Shown here: piece after piece, positions 8,893 to 16,826 of the stretch
How positions within the stretch are numbered: the first letter of the stretch is position 1
Layout of the letters: each line of letters opens with the position of its first letter
Source of the DNA: Flavobacterium palustre
GTDB lineage: Bacteria; Bacteroidota; Bacteroidia; Flavobacteriales; Flavobacteriaceae
Direction of reading: 5' to 3'
NCBI RefSeq assembly: GCF_014639535.1
Contig: NZ_BMGA01000001.1
Location: forward strand, 744,001-808,000
Length of the DNA: 64,000 nt
The notes under the pieces: model-generated
The model's database searches: none
What the model saw: the letters and a program-made list of their open reading frames with translations, nothing else
What the model was told of the DNA's origin: nothing
Position numbers and translations under genes: made by a program

Positions 8893-10194
8893 TTAAGCTG
8901 CTTTTTTCACCTTGTGACCAAACATTCCAAAATAAAGAATAATCAGGAAACACACTAACGGAATCAAATAACCCGATTGAATATCGTCATGATTCATATC
9001 AATCAGAGTTCCCATTCCGTAAGGTAAAATAGCTCCTCCCACGATAGCCATTACCAACCAGGAAGAACCGGTTTCAGTATTATTTTTCAATCCTACTAAA
9101 CCTAAAGCAAAGATAGTAGGAAACATAATAGACATAAAAAATCCGATTGCTCCTAAAGCATAAATTACATAAATACCTGTTCCGTAAATAGCTACAGCAC
9201 AAAGAATAGTACTCAATGCAGCATAAATTGACAGCAGTACATAATCTTTTACATATTTCAAAAAGAAAGTCCCAATGAATCTTCCTGCCATGAACAACAC
9301 CCCATAAAGTCCTAAATAATAAGCCGCTGTAATCTCATCCATACCGGCTCCCTGCTCAGCCATTCTGATAAAGAAACTCGTAACACAAACCTGAGCGCCT
9401 ACATAGAAAAACTGCGCTACAACTGCCCAACTTAAATGACGGTGTTTTAAAACCGAGAAAAAACCGGGTTTTACTTCCACCTCTGTATGTGCTGGTTTCA
9501 TTGATGGCAAATGCATAAAGTAAAACAAAATTGCCACTAAAACTAATATTGTTCCTAAAACAATATAAGGCATTTTTACAGCAGCAGCTTCACCCGCTAA
9601 ATAAGATAATCTTTCCGCTTCAGGCATAGCAGCCATTTGTTCAGGAGTATAACTTTTTCCGGAAAGGATAAACATCGAACCCACAATTGGCGCTACCATC
9701 GCAGCCAAACCATTAAAAGAAGCAGCCAGATTCAATCGTTTAGACGAAGATTCCGGTGGACCTAAAATAGCTGCATAAGGATTAGCACTGGTTTCCAGAA
9801 TAGTCAGTCCGCATCCAATGATGAATAAGGCAACTAAAAACAATTCGTAAGCCTGAGTATTCGCTGCCGGAACAAACAGGAAAGCGCCTGTTGCAAAAAC
9901 CAAAAGTCCGATGATAATACTGTTTTTATAACCTACTTTTTTGATAATCATTCCCGCCGGAATTGCCATCAGGAAATAAGCCAAAAACACCGAAGTATCA
10001 ATCAATGTCGATTGACGGTTATTCAACTGACAGGCTTTTTTAAGGTGTGGAATCAAAATTGAATCCAAATTATGAGCCATTCCCCAAAGGAAAAATAAAC
10101 TCGTAATTAAAATAAAAGGTAATACATAATTTGGTCCCTGACCTTTTTCGGTAGGCACTGAATGTTGGTCTCCCAACTGATTGGTTACTTGCAT
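8893..10194 (-). CDS. Major facilitator sugar:proton symporter, FucP family
   Basis: Inner-membrane sugar importer with about 12 transmembrane helices in 433 aa. Recognisable FucP-type features are ITSLFFLWGMAHNLDSILIPHLK in helix 1 and FLAYFLMAIPAGMIIKKVGYKN, followed by TSANPYAAILGPPESSSKRLNLAASFNG near residue 135-165. These place it with L-fucose, galactose and glucose permeases. It follows the MaoC gene by 20 nt and ends with a strong terminator, so it is the last gene of the MaoC transcript. It may bring in the sugar or sugar acid processed by the upstream enzymes; the substrate is not determined by sequence. Confidence 0.88.
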   Translation of the reverse strand: MQVTNQLGDQHSVPTEKGQGPNYVLPFILITSLFFLWGMAHNLDSILIPHLKKACQLNNRQSTLIDTSVFLAYFLMAIPAGMIIKKVGYKNSIIIGLLVFATGAFLFVPAANTQAYELFLVALFIIGCGLTILETSANPYAAILGPPESSSKRLNLAASFNGLAAMVAPIVGSMFILSGKSYTPEQMAAMPEAERLSYLAGEAAAVKMPYIVLGTILVLVAILFYFMHLPSMKPAHTEVEVKPGFFSVLKHRHLSWAVVAQFFYVGAQVCVTSFFIRMAEQGAGMDEITAAYYLGLYGVLFMAGRFIGTFFLKYVKDYVLLSIYAALSTILCAVAIYGTGIYVIYALGAIGFFMSIMFPTIFALGLVGLKNNTETGSSWLVMAIVGGAILPYGMGTLIDMNHDDIQSGYLIPLVCFLIILYFGMFGHKVKKAA

Positions 10195-10214
10195 GTTTTA
10201 TATTTATTGGTTGG

Positions 10215-10658
10215 TTAATTTTTTCTTTTTACGAGTAATAAATGGTCACAAACCATCACTACTTCTCCGCTTTGATTAATGATTTCCAAGTGCTCCGTTA
10301 CCGTTCCCATCTCCGGTCTTTTAGCATCACCTTTTTCTGAAATGGTAATTTCCGAGTGAATCGTATCACCAATGTGTACCGGTTTTACAAAACGCATTCT
10401 GTCATAACCCTTAGAAAAAGCTTCCGGATTAATCTCTGATGCCGTCAATCCTACCCCAATTGCAAGTACCATGGTTCCATGAGCAATACGTTGTCCAAAA
10501 GGCTGTGTTTTACACCATTCTTCATCCATATGGTGCGGAAAAAAATCGCCTGTGTGTCCTGCATGAACTACAAAATCAGTCTCAGTTATAGTTCTTCCCA
10601 ATGTTACACGCTTATCTCCTAATTGGTAATCTTCAAAAAATGTTGACTTAAAATACAT
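10215..10658 (-). CDS. MaoC-like (R)-specific enoyl-CoA hydratase
   Basis: Single hot-dog-fold protein of 147 aa, expected to add water to or remove it from an acyl-CoA thioester in the cytoplasm. The hydratase motif reads [12 protein letters not shown]: Asp38 and His43 are the likely catalytic pair, followed by GQRIAHGTM (His60), as in R-hydratases and mesaconyl-CoA hydratases. It lies 107 nt downstream of a Gfo/Idh/MocA gene and 20 nt before the sugar permease. A CoA-thioester hydratase fits the two CoA-transferases of the same region and suggests that a carboxylic acid is activated to CoA and then hydrated or dehydrated. Confidence 0.87.
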   Translation of the reverse strand: MYFKSTFFEDYQLGDKRVTLGRTITETDFVVHAGHTGDFFPHHMDEEWCKTQPFGQRIAHGTMVLAIGVGLTASEINPEAFSKGYDRMRFVKPVHIGDTIHSEITISEKGDAKRPEMGTVTEHLEIINQSGEVVMVCDHLLLVKRKN

Positions 10659-10694
10659 GTTTCTTTAGTTTATTTACCATAATAAGTCATATTA

Positions 10695-10750
10695 GACCAT
10701 TTAAGTTCTGTTTTTATTAGACTTACATGAACTTATATGTCTTAAATGGT
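10695..10750. repeat. Inverted repeat between oxidoreductase and MaoC genes
   Basis: ACCATTTAAG (10696-10705) pairs with CTTAAATGGT (10741-10750), with further partial pairing inside. There is no T-tract on the transcribed strand, so it may be an attenuator, processing site or regulator site rather than a terminator. Confidence 0.4.
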
Positions 10751-10765
10751 TTAATTTTTATTTTT

Positions 10766-11833
10766 TTATAATTCTCCTTGTGGAATTCCTCCATTTTTAT
10801 TGCTGATGTAGCAGGCTTCAACTACTTGCATTGTACCTAACACATTTTCAACACTGGCATACAATTCGCTGTCCGAACCTTCTTTATAACGCATCAGGTT
10901 AGCCATTGTTCCCACAAAAGCTTCCGGAAACCAGGAACCTTCCAGTTGTACTTTCTTCCATTCGTATTTTCCTGCTTCGTTTTGTACTGAGTATTCGAAA
11001 ACATCTTCCAGTCCGGCAGGGTAGTTCATCAACAAGCCCATCTTAGCTTTGACAGCTCCTTTCGTTCCTTCCCACTTGATGTAACTTTCTTCATGCTCCG
11101 GTCCAAAATGGTGATCGTGATTGGTATTAATTACTGCACGCATGGTGTCGCCATAATCCAGAATAATAGTCGAACGTGAAGATGATAAATCTTTCGATGG
11201 ATGTCTCCAGGTTTTGGCTAAAACACTTTTTGGATCTCCTACAAACGAACGAATGCAATCTATATAATGTACACTGTGGAATAAAATCTCCAATCTTGGA
11301 TGTACTTTAACCAATGGAAACAATTCCCAAGGTGTATTTACAGTTACTTTGAACTCCAAATCATACAATTCACCAATGATTCCTTCATTTATCAAATAAC
11401 GTGCCGCAGCCACAAATGGAGCAAATCGCAATTGGAAATTAATAGCTCCTACCAGATTTTTTCTTTCGCAAACAGCAAGGATTTCTTTGGCTTCAGCCAA
11501 ATCATTCCCCATTGGTTTTTGGATTAAAACCGCAGCACCATCAGGCAATTGCTCTAAAATTTCAATATATTGTTCCGGCATCACCGTAATGTCGTAAACA
11601 GCATTGGCAGGAGCACTTTTTACGGCATCAGCCACTGTTTCAAAAACATGAGGAATTCCAAATTCAGCAGCCATTGACTGTGCTTTGGCAAAAGTTCGGT
11701 TGGTAATTCCGAAAACCTCAAATCCGGCCATTTTATAAGCAGGCAAATGCGCATCTTTTACAATTCCGCTAGCGCCAATAATGACTATAGGTTGGTTGGT
11801 TTTTGGCAGTTGTGGCTTATAAGGAATTTGCAT
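10766..11833 (-). CDS. Gfo/Idh/MocA family NAD(P)-dependent oxidoreductase
   Basis: Cytoplasmic dehydrogenase acting on a sugar, inositol or derivative. The Rossmann fold begins at IVIIGASGIVKDAHLPAY (16-33), a variant of GxGxxG. The catalytic EKP motif reads QKP at 105-107, keeping the lysine. HSVHYIDC (186-193) supplies the conserved histidine and aspartate of the C-terminal domain. The 355 aa length is standard. Its start lies 2 nt after the stop of the solute-binding-protein homologue, so it is within the CoA-transferase operon. The Glu to Gln change in EKP occurs in some members and need not abolish activity. Substrate is unknown. Confidence 0.88.
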   Translation of the reverse strand: MQIPYKPQLPKTNQPIVIIGASGIVKDAHLPAYKMAGFEVFGITNRTFAKAQSMAAEFGIPHVFETVADAVKSAPANAVYDITVMPEQYIEILEQLPDGAAVLIQKPMGNDLAEAKEILAVCERKNLVGAINFQLRFAPFVAAARYLINEGIIGELYDLEFKVTVNTPWELFPLVKVHPRLEILFHSVHYIDCIRSFVGDPKSVLAKTWRHPSKDLSSSRSTIILDYGDTMRAVINTNHDHHFGPEHEESYIKWEGTKGAVKAKMGLLMNYPAGLEDVFEYSVQNEAGKYEWKKVQLEGSWFPEAFVGTMANLMRYKEGSDSELYASVENVLGTMQVVEACYISNKNGGIPQGEL

Positions 11834-11835
11834 AA

Positions 11836-13065
11836 TTATAGTATTTTTTCAATTTCAATTTGTGTGTTTTTTAATAAAACTGCAGACGGAGTTGTGGTTT
11901 GTATTGCATGCAAAACCAACTGGTCTATCAGTATGGCGATGTCCGGCCAAACCGCTATCTGTGGCAAGGTCAGGGCATTCTCGTGTAAACTTTCTAATTT
12001 GTGGTAGTAAGGGATTGTGGCATTAATTTCAGGATCGTTCCATGTCGATTTTCTACAACCAATTCCGCCTTCATTTGTCAATAATTTATCGCTCTCGGCA
12101 GTGGTGGCAAATCGTAAAAAATCGTAGGCTAATTGCTTGTTTTTACTTCCTTTTCCTATGGTGTATAACCAATAGACATTCAGTGAAGCTGTTTTTCCGC
12201 CATCGGCAAAAGGCAGGGTGGTAATATCTACTTTACCTTTAACTTTTGATTCGGCAATTACTTCGCACATCGAAGCAAAACCAAACCAGTTTATTGTCAT
12301 CGCAGCTTCTCCATTGGCGAAAGCCATACCTGCTTCAACCGAACCAAAATCAATCGAACCCGGATGAACAGCATTGGTATTTTTAACTATATAACGGTAA
12401 TAATCTAAGGTGTCAATTGCCGCCTGTGTATCAATATTTATTTGATTATCGGCATTCAATAAAGAACCGCCACGGGTCCATAAATGCAGGCAAAAGTCAA
12501 AAACCATGTTATGCCCATCAGGATAATTGGCAAAAACGCAGCCGTATAATTTTTCGTCAGGACGATTAAAGAAAGTAGCTATCTGGGTGAATTCCTCCCA
12601 TGTTTTAGGCGGATGCAATTCGTAACCGTATTGCTTTTTGAAGTTCTCTTTTTCAATCGGATTTTCGAATAAATCTTTTCTGTAAATCAAGCATTCCGGA
12701 CCATCATGAAACGGTAATCCGTAAATGCCTCCTTCAATTTCCTGCAAATGCAACAACGAATTGTGCCAGCCCTGAGGGAAATCCTTTGGCGCTTTATTAG
12801 TAATAAAAGGAGTTAAATCCTGCACTGCCTTGGCTTGAACCGCATCAAAAATCCAATCGGTATTGATATGGGCAATATCCCAATCGCCTTTTTTCAAACC
12901 TTCTTCGGTGATGGTTTGTTCGTACAAATCATGCAGCTCCATCGGAATCATTTCGACAGCAATGCTAATATTGTATTTTAAACAAAACGCATCCCATAAT
13001 TTCTGTAAGGCACTTTCAAAAGGGCCAAATTTTCTAACCGCAATTCTAAATGTTGAGTTTTCCAT
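11836..13065 (-). CDS. Solute-binding-protein homologue without signal peptide (copy 1)
   Basis: Family 1 extracellular solute-binding fold of about 409 aa, of the type that binds sugars for ABC importers. Visible landmarks are WDIAHINTDWIFDA, GGIYGLPFHDGPECLIYRKDLF, PPKTWEEFTQIA, GEAAMTINWFG and AYDFLRFATTAESDKLL. Unlike true family members it starts MENSTFRIAVRKFG with no hydrophobic signal or lipobox, and no ABC permease or ATPase lies nearby. A longer reading begins at TTG 13071, but the ATG at 13065 overlaps the stop of the preceding CoA-transferase gene (TAATG) and is preferred. That coupling suggests a cytoplasmic protein working with the transferase, perhaps holding or sensing the ligand. 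Confidence 0.82.
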   Translation of the reverse strand: MENSTFRIAVRKFGPFESALQKLWDAFCLKYNISIAVEMIPMELHDLYEQTITEEGLKKGDWDIAHINTDWIFDAVQAKAVQDLTPFITNKAPKDFPQGWHNSLLHLQEIEGGIYGLPFHDGPECLIYRKDLFENPIEKENFKKQYGYELHPPKTWEEFTQIATFFNRPDEKLYGCVFANYPDGHNMVFDFCLHLWTRGGSLLNADNQINIDTQAAIDTLDYYRYIVKNTNAVHPGSIDFGSVEAGMAFANGEAAMTINWFGFASMCEVIAESKVKGKVDITTLPFADGGKTASLNVYWLYTIGKGSKNKQLAYDFLRFATTAESDKLLTNEGGIGCRKSTWNDPEINATIPYYHKLESLHENALTLPQIAVWPDIAILIDQLVLHAIQTTTPSAVLLKNTQIEIEKIL

Positions 13066-14204
13066 TAGCAATTAATAAATTCTTCTAAAATACGTTCGTT
13101 ATCCTGACCCAACTTAGGCGAGCCCTTATCAGAAATAAATAATTCCCCATCAATTCGAATAGGGCATCTTGTGGTTTTATAACTATAGCCGTCAAGCATT
13201 TCCACCTGTTGTACAAAATTTAAAACCTGAAAACCATCCTGAGCAAAAAGCTGCTCATAATTCAATACATTGGCACACCAAATATCAGCAGGTTCTAAAA
13301 TATTTAACCAATATTCAGAATCCTGTGTTTGTAAATGTGCCGCTAAAACCGATTTGATATCGTCTCTTAAAGTAAATTTATTTTCGGGAAACTGCTTCAA
13401 TGCCTCACAGCTTAACAATTCTGCCAAAACCGGAATTGACCCCATGGCTAAACTCATGTAGCCATTTTTAGTCTGATAAATTCCATAAGGCGCACCTAAA
13501 TAAGCATTGGCATTGTTAGTTTTTGTTCGAACAGGCAATTCGCCACCATCATTAAAGAAAGTGGTAATAGTTTCAAACTGAAAATCAAACGCCGATTCCA
13601 ACATACTTACCTCTACCTGAGCTCCAACATTCTGAGTCACTTTTCGATACAAAGCTGCCAAAATTCCTTGGGCTAAATGCGCTCCCGCCAACATATCGAC
13701 AATAGACAATCCCATAGGAACCGGACCATCGCCCTCGTTTCCTGTCAGCCAGGTCAAAGCCGTTAAAGATTGTAACAATAAATCCTGTCCCGGCAAATCC
13801 TTAAAAGGACCTTTTGAGCCGTAACCACTTATCGAAGCATAAACCACATTAGGATTTATTTTTTGTACTTCTTCATAACTCAATCCAATGCGTTCCATAA
13901 CACCCGGTCTGAAATTATGCATTACCACATCGGCTTTTGCCAACAATTTCTTCAATTTTGCTAATTCCTCCGGCTGTTTAAAATCAATCGCAAAGGATTC
14001 TTTGTTTCGATTTATAGTATGAAAAACAGAGGATTCTCCGTTCATAATCAAATCCGAAGTATATAAGGTTCGGCAAATATCGCCTGTTCCCGGTTTCTCA
14101 ATTTTAATGACACGGGCACCCAAATCGGCCAGACGTAAACTGGCTGAAGGTCCCGAAAGAAACTGGCTGAAATCTATTATTAAATAATCTTCTAATGGTT
14201 TCAT
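13065..14204 (-). CDS. Family III CoA-transferase, CaiB/BaiF type (copy 1)
   Basis: Transfers CoA between a donor thioester and a carboxylic acid in the cytoplasm. The N-terminus LIIDFSQFLSGPSASLRLADLGARVIKIE is the family hallmark, followed by NFRPGVMERIGLSY and SGYGSKGPF. The nucleophilic aspartate is Asp170 in LSIVDMLAG, equivalent to Asp169 of formyl-CoA transferase. It is 379 aa, a little shorter than formyl-CoA transferase but full length for the family. It starts 3 nt after the second copy ends, and its stop overlaps the start of solute-binding homologue 1. The acid substrate cannot be read from sequence. Confidence 0.9.
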   Translation of the reverse strand: MKPLEDYLIIDFSQFLSGPSASLRLADLGARVIKIEKPGTGDICRTLYTSDLIMNGESSVFHTINRNKESFAIDFKQPEELAKLKKLLAKADVVMHNFRPGVMERIGLSYEEVQKINPNVVYASISGYGSKGPFKDLPGQDLLLQSLTALTWLTGNEGDGPVPMGLSIVDMLAGAHLAQGILAALYRKVTQNVGAQVEVSMLESAFDFQFETITTFFNDGGELPVRTKTNNANAYLGAPYGIYQTKNGYMSLAMGSIPVLAELLSCEALKQFPENKFTLRDDIKSVLAAHLQTQDSEYWLNILEPADIWCANVLNYEQLFAQDGFQVLNFVQQVEMLDGYSYKTTRCPIRIDGELFISDKGSPKLGQDNERILEEFINC

Positions 14205-14207
14205 CTT

Positions 14208-15344
14208 CTAATTTATAATAGTTTCAAGAATTATTTTATTTTGCTCACCTACTTTTGGTGCTGCTTTAGTACTGGTCAAAATTTGTCCGTCCAACTGAAT
14301 CGGACTTCGGGTAGTAACTATCTTTCTATGCTCGGCATTTTCAATTGTCTGCTTCATTGGCATACCAAAATCAATTGCGTCCAAATCCTGATAATTCAAT
14401 ACTTTTCCACACCAAACGCCTTTTCCAATCAATAAATCCAACCAGTGATCGGTTGACTTTTGAATGATACGCTCGCTTAAAAGCGTTCTGATTTCATCAC
14501 GGAATTCAAACCACAGCTGTTTTTCTCGGTATTTTTCCAAATTCACTTCGAGCAATTCGCTAATATACATTAAATCGCCCATAGCCAGCGAAAGATAACC
14601 ATCCTGAGTTTTGTAAACACCATAAGGCGCACTCAAAAAAGCATGAGCACTTCCGGCAACATCACCTCTTTTTTGCAATTGTCCACCATCATTTAAGTAC
14701 GAAGTAATGGCTTCAAATTGGACATCTAATATCGATTCGATTAAAGAAACTTCAACCAAAACGCCTTTATTAGTTTTGGCTCTTTTTAATAAAGCCGCCA
14801 AAAGTCCTTGTACCAAATGATTGCCACACATAATATCAGCAGTTGATAAACCAAAAGGAACCGGCCCCTGGCTATCTCTTCCGCTCAACCATGTCAATCC
14901 TGATAACGATTGTACCAATAAATCCTGTCCCGGTTTTTTAGCCCAAGGGCCTTCTTCACCATAACCTGAAACAACTCCGTAGATAATTTTTGGATTAATG
15001 GCAATGGCATCGGCGAAAGCCAAACCAATTTTATCCATAACACCCGGTCTGAAATTATGGGTCATAATATCAGCCTTGGCAATCAATTTTTTTACTAATT
15101 CTAAATCGTCCGGATTTTTAAGGTCGGCAGCAAAAGAGTCTTTGTTTCTGTTGATGGTATGAAAAAGCAAGCTGCTTTCGTCAACAAATAAGTCTTTAAT
15201 ACTCAATTGACGACAAGCCTCTCCTTTTACGGGTCTTTCTATTTTAATAACTCTGGCACCTAAGTCGGCGAGTTTTAATCCTGCTGAAGGTCCTGCCAAA
15301 AACTGGCAAAACTCTAAAACAACTAAACCTTCTAAAGGCCTCAT
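14208..15344 (-). CDS. Family III CoA-transferase, CaiB/BaiF type (copy 2)
   Basis: Paralogue of the adjacent transferase, colinear through at least residue 180 (NRNKDSFA, HNFRPGVM and PGQDLL fall at the same positions). The catalytic aspartate is Asp170 in LSTADIMCG. Its ATG overlaps the stop of solute-binding homologue 2 by 4 nt (ATGA), indicating translational coupling, and copy 1 follows after 3 nt. Family III enzymes form interlocked dimers, so two adjacent, diverged and apparently active copies could make a heteromer or could act on two acids. The order binding protein 2, transferase 2, transferase 1, binding protein 1 is mirror-like, suggesting duplication of a binding-protein and transferase pair. 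Confidence 0.9.
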   Translation of the reverse strand: MRPLEGLVVLEFCQFLAGPSAGLKLADLGARVIKIERPVKGEACRQLSIKDLFVDESSLLFHTINRNKDSFAADLKNPDDLELVKKLIAKADIMTHNFRPGVMDKIGLAFADAIAINPKIIYGVVSGYGEEGPWAKKPGQDLLVQSLSGLTWLSGRDSQGPVPFGLSTADIMCGNHLVQGLLAALLKRAKTNKGVLVEVSLIESILDVQFEAITSYLNDGGQLQKRGDVAGSAHAFLSAPYGVYKTQDGYLSLAMGDLMYISELLEVNLEKYREKQLWFEFRDEIRTLLSERIIQKSTDHWLDLLIGKGVWCGKVLNYQDLDAIDFGMPMKQTIENAEHRKIVTTRSPIQLDGQILTSTKAAPKVGEQNKIILETIIN

Positions 15345-16489
15345 ACTGTTGCCTCGTTAAGTGATTTTACATACAAAGCGTCCATTGCTTCAAGCACAGC
15401 TACTTCATCACCACCGTTCATCAAATAATCACGCACTACATCACCGGCATGATCCTGGAAATACATATGTCCTGCATATCTTGGACGAAGGAAAGCACGC
15501 TCTAAGGCAGGTAAGGTATTTTTGAAATAATCGTGAGTGATTCCGTTAATTCTGTCGCTTTTCCAAGCTTGTAAATGTCCCGGTTGTCCGCCATTATCGG
15601 CAAAAATATTCTGCTGAACATGAGAAGAACCTGTAAATTCAGCATACTTTAAAGCTTCCGGAAGATTCGCGCTGAAAGAAGAAACTGCTAAACCTGTTCC
15701 TCCTAATGAGCTGATCATAGGCTGATCGTTCAACTTTACTAAATCATAAAAGTGAAGTAAATGTTTGCTGTAACCAATTCTTGAATAATTAGAATAGCCA
15801 TAAGCAAACGGGCAATAAGCAATTTCATCAGTATTTACCATTGCCTCATAAACCTGAATTGGGTTTCTGTTGAAATTAGCAGCATCCATTAATTGCGCTA
15901 ATTCGCGGTGCATTTGCAAAGCTTTAATTCCTGTTTCTTTTGAAATCACAGTTTCCTGAGACAAAAACGGAGCTTCGCCCAAACTACAACAAAACGAATA
16001 AAAAGTCATTAATGAATCTACCGGAATTCCGGCAAATGCAACCAGTCCTTTTTTGGCTAAAGCCAATAAATCTTCGTAAGTTTCAGGAACTTTTAAACCG
16101 TTTTTTTCTAAAATATCCAAACGTGCAGCAGCTACCGGAGTAGCAGCATCAATAGGCAAAGCCCAAAGTTTGTTGTGAAAAACATAACTTTCGTATGATT
16201 TACCAACGGTATTTACTTCCTGGTCTTTAATATATTCACTTGAAAAATGATCCGACAAAGGAACAATCGTATTGGTAGCAGCACCAAAACCTGTCCACGG
16301 ATGATCAATCACCAATAAATCAAATCTTTTAGCTAAATCTTCAATCGAAGCATCGGCAAATTCCTGTAAGCTTCTTTTTTCCCAACTAATTTCTACATCT
16401 GGATACAGCTCAGTAAAACGCTGAGAAGTGGCAACCATTGGCAAAAGCCCTCTTGTATGGTTCCATGTAATCCCTTTCAATTTCTTCAT
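15341..16489 (-). CDS. Solute-binding-protein homologue without signal peptide (copy 2)
   Basis: Periplasmic-binding-protein fold of 382 aa starting MKKLKGITWNHTRGLLPMVA, with no signal peptide or lipobox, so probably cytoplasmic. Binding-protein landmarks include FDLLVIDHPWTGFG, LWALPIDAATPVAA, VPETYEDLLALA, ISSLGGTGLAVS and YAEFTGSSHVQQNIF. It is the first gene of the tightly packed operon and overlaps the following CoA-transferase by 4 nt. No ABC permease or ATPase is in the window. Likely roles, all inferred: ligand delivery to the transferase, an allosteric sensor, or an enzyme that evolved on this fold. A mis-called start is unlikely because the upstream sequence offers no in-frame hydrophobic extension in the 337-bp gap. 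Confidence 0.83.
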   Translation of the reverse strand: MKKLKGITWNHTRGLLPMVATSQRFTELYPDVEISWEKRSLQEFADASIEDLAKRFDLLVIDHPWTGFGAATNTIVPLSDHFSSEYIKDQEVNTVGKSYESYVFHNKLWALPIDAATPVAAARLDILEKNGLKVPETYEDLLALAKKGLVAFAGIPVDSLMTFYSFCCSLGEAPFLSQETVISKETGIKALQMHRELAQLMDAANFNRNPIQVYEAMVNTDEIAYCPFAYGYSNYSRIGYSKHLLHFYDLVKLNDQPMISSLGGTGLAVSSFSANLPEALKYAEFTGSSHVQQNIFADNGGQPGHLQAWKSDRINGITHDYFKNTLPALERAFLRPRYAGHMYFQDHAGDVVRDYLMNGGDEVAVLEAMDALYVKSLNEATV

Positions 16490-16564
16490 TTTTTTTTACT
16501 TTTCTATTTTTTATCGGAACGCAGTTTTCCAAAGTTAAAATTAAGAAAACTAACTTATCCTTTT

Positions 16565-16584
16565 TTATCCGTTATTATCTAGGT
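16565..16584. promoter_or_regulatory. Degenerate copy of the shared 20-mer operator candidate
   Basis: TTATCCGTTATTATC (16565-16579) matches 12 of the first 15 positions of the 20-mer found upstream of the AraC/isomerase pair and of the symporter operon. It lies 76 nt before the first gene of the CoA-transferase operon, a sensible place for an activator. Alone it could be chance in AT-rich DNA. Confidence 0.4.
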
Positions 16585-16637
16585 TTTATCTGTTTTTCAT
16601 CTGCAAAAACAACTGTGAATATAGTTATTAAAACAAC

Positions 16638-16686
16638 AATTCGAGTGCTTTTTTGTAGCATAACGAAACAAAAAACACTCGAATTG
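16638..16686. terminator. Long hairpin, possible terminator
   Basis: AATTCGAGTG (16639-16648) pairs with CACTCGAATT (16676-16685), and the stem extends inward through the T6/A6 runs with one bulge. It is 140 nt past the isomerase-like stop and could end that minus-strand transcript. Confidence 0.5.
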
Positions 16687-16700
16687 ACATATTATTTTTT

Positions 16701-16813
16701 AACCACCCCGCCCGTTGGGCACCTCCCGAATTCTCGGACAAGCTCTCCCCAGGAGGGGAATTTCGAGCGCCATTCCCCTCTTTCAGAGGGGTGGTCGAAG
16801 ACCGGGGTGTTTT
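16701..16813. repeat. GC-rich palindromic intergenic element
   Basis: Begins AACCACCCCG and ends CGGGGTGTTTT. Outer arms CACCCCG (16704-16710) and CGGGGTG (16803-16809) enclose smaller hairpins such as CCCCTCTTTCAGAGGGG (16775-16791) and CTCCCCAGGAGGGGA (16745-16759). Its base composition is unlike the AT-rich surroundings. From memory, elements of this style recur in Bacteroidota genomes; copy number here is unknown. Confidence 0.6.
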
Positions 16814-16826
16814 AAATAACGTTTTA

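Larger units (their letters stand above)
16490..16826. other. Intergenic region, 337 bp, with operator candidate and repeats
   Basis: No gene seen. From the SBP gene outward it holds a degenerate copy of the shared 20-mer (16565-16584), a strong hairpin (16638-16686) and a GC-rich palindromic element (16701-16813). The operon promoter is expected on the minus strand below about 16570. Confidence 0.6.
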
